A stretch of DNA of 64,000 nucleotides, taken from positions 58,884,532 through 58,948,531 of the forward strand of contig NC_057861.1 of assembly GCF_019393635.1 (NCBI RefSeq), given 5' to 3'. The number at the start of each line of letters is the position of its first letter. Within the stretch, counting starts at the first letter, position 1. The stretch comes from Dromiciops gliroides. Its lineage: Eukaryota; Chordata; Mammalia; Microbiotheria; Microbiotheriidae. The translations under genes were made by a program, and so were the position numbers. The notes beneath the pieces were generated by a model that was not told where the DNA came from, did not search any database, and saw nothing but the letters and a program-made list of their open reading frames with translations. This document shows, piece by piece, positions 38,901 to 44,900 of the stretch.

Positions 38901-41900
38901 CTTCGATAATTTTTTGATCACGGATGATGAGAATTATGCTGCTGAGTTTGGACTGAAAACCTGGGGAAAGACAAAGGTAAATCAAATTCACATTTCTTTA
39001 AATACATAGCAGGCAGTCAATGCTATAGGAACACATACAAGGGAGGAAAGGGTCATGTGTTTGGAATGGGCAGGAAAAACTCACATTTATTCTATGCCTT
39101 TTATGTGCATATTTCCTTTTTCACTTAAATTTTCTTATTATGAATTTAATTATAATTTTATTACGATACATGAGAGCATCAGGTTACAATATAATAAAAC
39201 AAAATTGATTAGGAATAAATGTCAAAAACAAAAACAAAAACAAACAAAAAAACCAGGAATAAATGTAAAGTCTTAAATGGGTTAAAAGAAATTTCGGAAA
39301 TACAAGATGATGGTGCCATGACTAAACATCAGTTTGTCTGAAAAAGATTCAAAGCTTTTAAGAGACTCAAAATGCAATGCAAATATAACGTGGCAATCAA
39401 AAAGTTAATGTAATCTTGGGCTATATTAAGAAAGGTATAAATTCCAGGAATAAGGAAGTAACATTGAATTCTGCCCTAGTTAGTCCACATTTGGTGTATT
39501 ATGTTTAGTTCTAGGCACTTCCGTTAGGGAAGGACATTGATGAGCTTTAGAGCATCTCAGTGTCTTCATTGTTTAATGATCTCTAGTGCCTCATATGTCA
39601 CTGAAAAAACTGGGGCTATTCCCAGAAGCTCTTCTGCCTTCAACTTCATCTCACCCCACTCAGATACCTTCTGCCAATCTCTCCTCTTTCACTTTTGTCT
39701 CACATGAAAGTGGCCCCTCTCCTTGCCGAGACAAGCCCTTTTCCATACACAAGCAATCCCAGTCCATAGATTGCCACCTTTCTTAACCCTGTTCTCACAC
39801 TAATCTTCAATCACTTCCTATCTGTTGTCCCTGCTGCCTACAAACATGTTCATGTCTTTCCTATCTTAAAAAAAAAACCCGGGCAGCTAGGTAGTGCAGT
39901 GGATAAAGCACTGGCCCTGGATTCAGGAGTATCTGACTTCAAATCCCACCTCAGACACTTAACACTTACTAGCTGGGCAAGTCACTTAACCCCCATTGCC
40001 CCGCACAAAACAAAACAAAAAAAACGCCAAAAAACACCAAACAACTACCCACCACCCCCTCAGTTGATCCATCTATCTCCACTAGCTGTTGTCCTGTATC
40101 TCTCTCCCTCTTATGGCTAAACTCTGTGAGAAGGCTATCTGTAAAAGGGGCCTCCTTCTATTTCATTTCCTAACTCTTAACTGCAGTCTGGCTTCTGATC
40201 TCATCGTTCAACTGAAACTGCTCTCTCCCAAGTTAATAATGATCTTAATAGTCAAATCTAATGGCCTTTTCTCAATCTTCATCTTTCTTGGCCTCTGTGC
40301 AGACCATGACCTTGTCAGTCACCTTCTTCTCCTTGCTAGTGTCCTCTCTAAATTTTTGGGACACTGCTTTGTTCTGTTCTATCTATCTGATGGCTCCTTC
40401 TTTGTCTCCTTTGCTTGATCTTCATCCAGGTCATGTTCATTAACCCACAGGGTTCTATCCTGGGTCCTCTTCTTTTGTTCATCTGTTTCACCTGGTGACC
40501 TTATTAGCTCCCAGAGTTTTACTTATCATCCCTGAGCAATGATTTTTTAATCTATTTGTCCAGCCCAAATCTCTCTCACAACCTCCAATCTTGCATCTTC
40601 AACTGCCTATTAGATATCTTGAACTGAATATCCCATAGACATCTTAAACTCAACTTGTCCAAAACTGAATTCATCTTCTTTCCTCCAAACCCTCCCCACC
40701 TCCTAATTTCCCTGTTTCTATTGAGAATACCACCACCCTCCTTGTCATCCAGGCTTGCAACCTAGGATTCAGACTCAACTCTTTACTCTCTTTTACCCAA
40801 TATCCAATCAGTTGTCAAGTAGTGTTATTTCTACCTTTGTAACATCTCTTGTATATGTCGTCTTCTCTCCTCTGACACTGTTACCACTCTGCTGCAGGCC
40901 CTTATCACCTCACACTTGGACCATCACAAGAGACTGCTGGTTGGTTACCTGCCTCAAGTTTCTCCTTACTCCAATCTAGCCTCCACTCAGCTATCACACT
41001 GACCTTCCTAAAATGTAGGTCTGGCTAATTCACTGTTAGTGGAATTGTGAACTGATCCAACCGTTCTGGAGAGCAATTTGGAACTATGCCCAAAGAGCTA
41101 TAAAACTGCATACCCTTTGAAATAGCAATACTACTGCTAGGTTTATGTTCCAAAGATATCCCCCAAAAGAGAAAGAGACCTCTTTGTATAAAAATATGTA
41201 TAGTATCTCTTTTTATGGTGGCTAAGAATTGGAAATCAAAGGAATGCCCGTCAATTGGGGAATGGCTAAACAAGTTGTGGTATGTGAAGGTGATAGAATA
41301 TTATTGTGGTATAAGAAATGATAAGTAGGATGATTTCAGAAAGGCCTGGAAAGACTTGTATGAACTGACGTATAGTGAAGTGAATAGAACCAAGAGAACA
41401 TTGTGCACAGTGACAATAATATTGTTTGATGAAGAACTGTGAATGACTTAACTATTCTCAGCAATACAATGATCCAAGACAATCCTAAAGGACTAAGGAT
41501 GAAACATACTCTCCACCTCCAAAGAAAGAACTGATATTGATTGAACACAGACTGAAACATGCTATTTTTCACTTTCTTTCATTTTTTAATTTTATTCAAG
41601 TTTTCTTGTACAAAATGACTAATATGATAATGTTTTACACAATTGCACATGTATAACCTATATCTGCTTACTTCCTGGGGGGGGGAGAGGAGGGGAGTGA
41701 ACAAGGGACAAAATTTGGAACTCAAAACTTTAAATAAAAATGTTTATTATTTTTTAAAAACTAAAATAAAATGCAGGTCTGACCATATCACTTTCCTATT
41801 CAGTAAACTCCAGTAAACTCCAGTGGTTCTTTATACCTCCAAGATCAAATATAAAATCCTTTTTTTGATTTTTAAAGCTCTTTATAACCTGACCCCTTCT

Positions 41901-44900
41901 TACTTCTTCAGTCTTCTCACATCTTACTTCCAACCAGGTGGTACAGTGAATAGACCACTGGGCCTAGAGTCAGGAAGACCTGAGTTCAAAGCGGTCCTCA
42001 GGCACTTGCTAGCTACGTGACCCTGTGCAAATCACTTAACCCAGATTTACTTTAGTTTTCTCATCTGTAAAATGAGGGTAATAGTAAAACATAGCTCTTA
42101 GGGTTGTTCTGAGGATCAAATGAGATAATAGTTATAAAACACTTTGCATAGTATGTGCTATATAAGTGTTAGCTGTCATCATCACTGCCATCTTTACCAT
42201 GACCACCACCACCAAATAGCTACACTCTACAGTTCAGTGAGACTGGTCTTCTTGCTATTGCTCACACATGTTTTCACTGGCTGTCTCTCATGCACGGAGC
42301 TCTCTCCATCCTCATCTTTGCCTCTCGGCTTCCTTAGCTTCTTTCAATTCTCAGCTGAAGTCCCACCTTCTACAAAAACCCTTTTCCAGTCCTAGTCTTA
42401 GTGTCTTCACTCTGTGACTACCCCTTCCTTCTGTGACTATTTACTTTCATTAGTGACTACCCTAAATTTATCCTGTACATAGTTGTTTGTGTGTTGTCTT
42501 CCCCATTAGATTGTGAGCTCTTTGAGAAGTCTATTGCTGTTTTGGTTTTTATTGGATCACATAGTAGGGCCTGGCACATAGTAGGGGCTTAGTAAATGTT
42601 CATTGACTGACTGACAGTAACTCCCCATTACCTCTAGAATCAAATGGATAATCTTGTTTGGCTCCAACCTACCTTCCCAGGCTTATTGTATAGTGTTTAC
42701 TTTTATTTACTCTATAATTGCTGGCATTTATATAGTGCTTTAAGGTTTGTGAAGTACTTTATAAATATCATTTTGCCCTTGGAGGTAAGAGCTAATGTTA
42801 TCCCCATTTTACAGATAGAGGAAGCTTCTGAGATGTATTTAGTGACTTACTGAGGGTCATTTAGTTTGTGTCTGAAACAAGATTTGAATTCAGGTGTTCC
42901 TGACTTCAGATCCAGGGCTCTGTCTAGTCTGCCACCTAGCTGTCTAGAGATAGTAAAGCTGGCCTCTCCTTCTCAGTGCATGCCTTCCTTCCTGCCACCT
43001 CTTGGAATGCCTACTTCCTTTCAATGCCTAGTTCAAGTCCTACCTTCTACTTAAAGCCTTTCTTGATCCACAAAAGCCAGGGGGATTGTGTAAAGAAGCA
43101 GAATTCTGAGGAAAATAGCAAGGCAGTTCTTAGAACGTTAGACAAGGGGCAGAGACTGCTTCCTGATCAATCTTCCGTGGCTTCAGAAAGGATAGAAGAA
43201 AGAAAACCAATCAAACATCAAGCATTTGTTAAGTTGCTTCTGCATTCCAAGTCCTCTGCTAGATTCTGGGGATATGAGTATACTCAATGAAACGATCCCT
43301 ACTTGAAGTGAGCGTACATTTTTTTTTAGTGAGGCAATTGGGGTTAAGTGACTTGCCCAGGATCACACAGCTAGTAAGTGTTAAGTGTCTTTATGAGGCT
43401 GGATTTGAACTCAGGTACTCCTGACTCCAGGGCTGGTGCTCTATCCACTGCGCCACCTAGCTGCCCCCGTGAGCTTACATTTTAATGGGAGAGACCCCAA
43501 GTCCATGAAATATATTCAGCATAAGTGTAAGTTGATAAATACAAATCTACATTAAGTTACTTGTTGGGATAGGGCATTAGCAGTTGGGAGGAAGCAGGAA
43601 AGACTTCATGGAGAAGATGCTACCTGAGCTGCAACTTAAAAGGAAAGAGCGGTGGAGTGTAGGGGGTGAAGTAATGTCCAACGAGGCCGGAAAGAGAAGT
43701 TGGGGCCAGATTGCATAGTGCTTTCAAATGCTAACCAGAGGAATTTATATTTAATCCTAGAGGCAATAGGAAGCCAGTGGAATTGGTTGAGGAGGGAAGT
43801 CATTTGGTCAGATCTGCCTTAAAGGAAAAGGCAACTGTGGCAACTTAGGCAGCAGTGTGTACAATGGACTAGAGAGAGGTGATATTTGAGGCAGGGAGAC
43901 CATTGAAATAATCCATCTAAGATGTCATGAGGGGTTTGAACTAAGATAACTGTGTGAGTGGGGAGCAGGGCTCATCTAAAAGTGGAGATGTCGAGGTAGA
44001 AAGGGCAGGATTTGGCAAACTATTTGGATTCATGGAGTGAGGGAGAGCGATGAGTCCAGAGCAAGGGCAAGATTTAGAATCTGAGACCCTGAAAGGACAG
44101 AACTAGGGAAGTTCCAAGAGGGGGTGGTATAGGGGAAAACACGAGTGCAGTTTTAGATACACCTGAGTTTCAGGTATCTCTAGGACATCAGTCAGAACTG
44201 ATGGTATGGGATTAAGACTGAAAGGGAAGGCTTTGGACTCAGGAGGACCTGAGTTCAAATCTGACCTCGGAAACTTGACACTTACTACTAGCTGTGTGAT
44301 CCTGGGCAAGTCACTTAACCCTCATTGCTCCCATCAAAAAAAAAAAAGAGTATAGCACTCTTTGGCATAGGAATTCACCACCTTTTTTATATCATAGACT
44401 CCATTGACAGTCTGGTGAAGCTTATGAACCCCTTATTAGAAGAATATTTAAATGCATTAAATAAATATGTAGAACTACAAAGGAAAAAAAAATGACTGAA
44501 AGGGAAGACTGGGGCTGGCTAAGTGGAACCTGATGAGGCAAGAGATAGAGACAGACAGACAAACAGAAAGAGAGAAAAGAAGGCCCCAGGCTGTCCCTGA
44601 AAAGAGGCCCACACTGGTTCTCATGAGCTATGAGGCACAATGACCACATGATCTCAAGTTAATTAAAATGCTGAAGGAGACAAAAACTACTGGACACTTT
44701 TCCAACGTACACATTGTTTGAAACCCTTTAGACGTTTTGAAATTCTCATTGAGAGGTTCATATGCCATAGCAATCTTCTTCAGACTCCAATTGTTCACTA
44801 ACATAAACCAAGCTCATTTCTACCTTAGTGCTTTTCCTCATTGTTACCTTTCCTGTTCTCCTGCCCTCCCCTCATCCTGCATAGAGACCTAGAAAGTTCT

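Larger units (their letters stand above)
40040..42620 (+). mobile_element. L2-like LINE: reverse-transcriptase coding remnant and 3' end
   Basis: In broken frames it reads like the C-terminal half of an L2/CR1-type reverse transcriptase, including KSNGLFSIFIFLGLCADHDL and LQALITSHLDH, followed by the L2 3' end (ATTGTGAGCTCTTTGAGAAG ... GCACATAGTAGGGGCTTAGT). It is interrupted by the L1 at 41026-41766 and an MIR-like element. Confidence 0.85.
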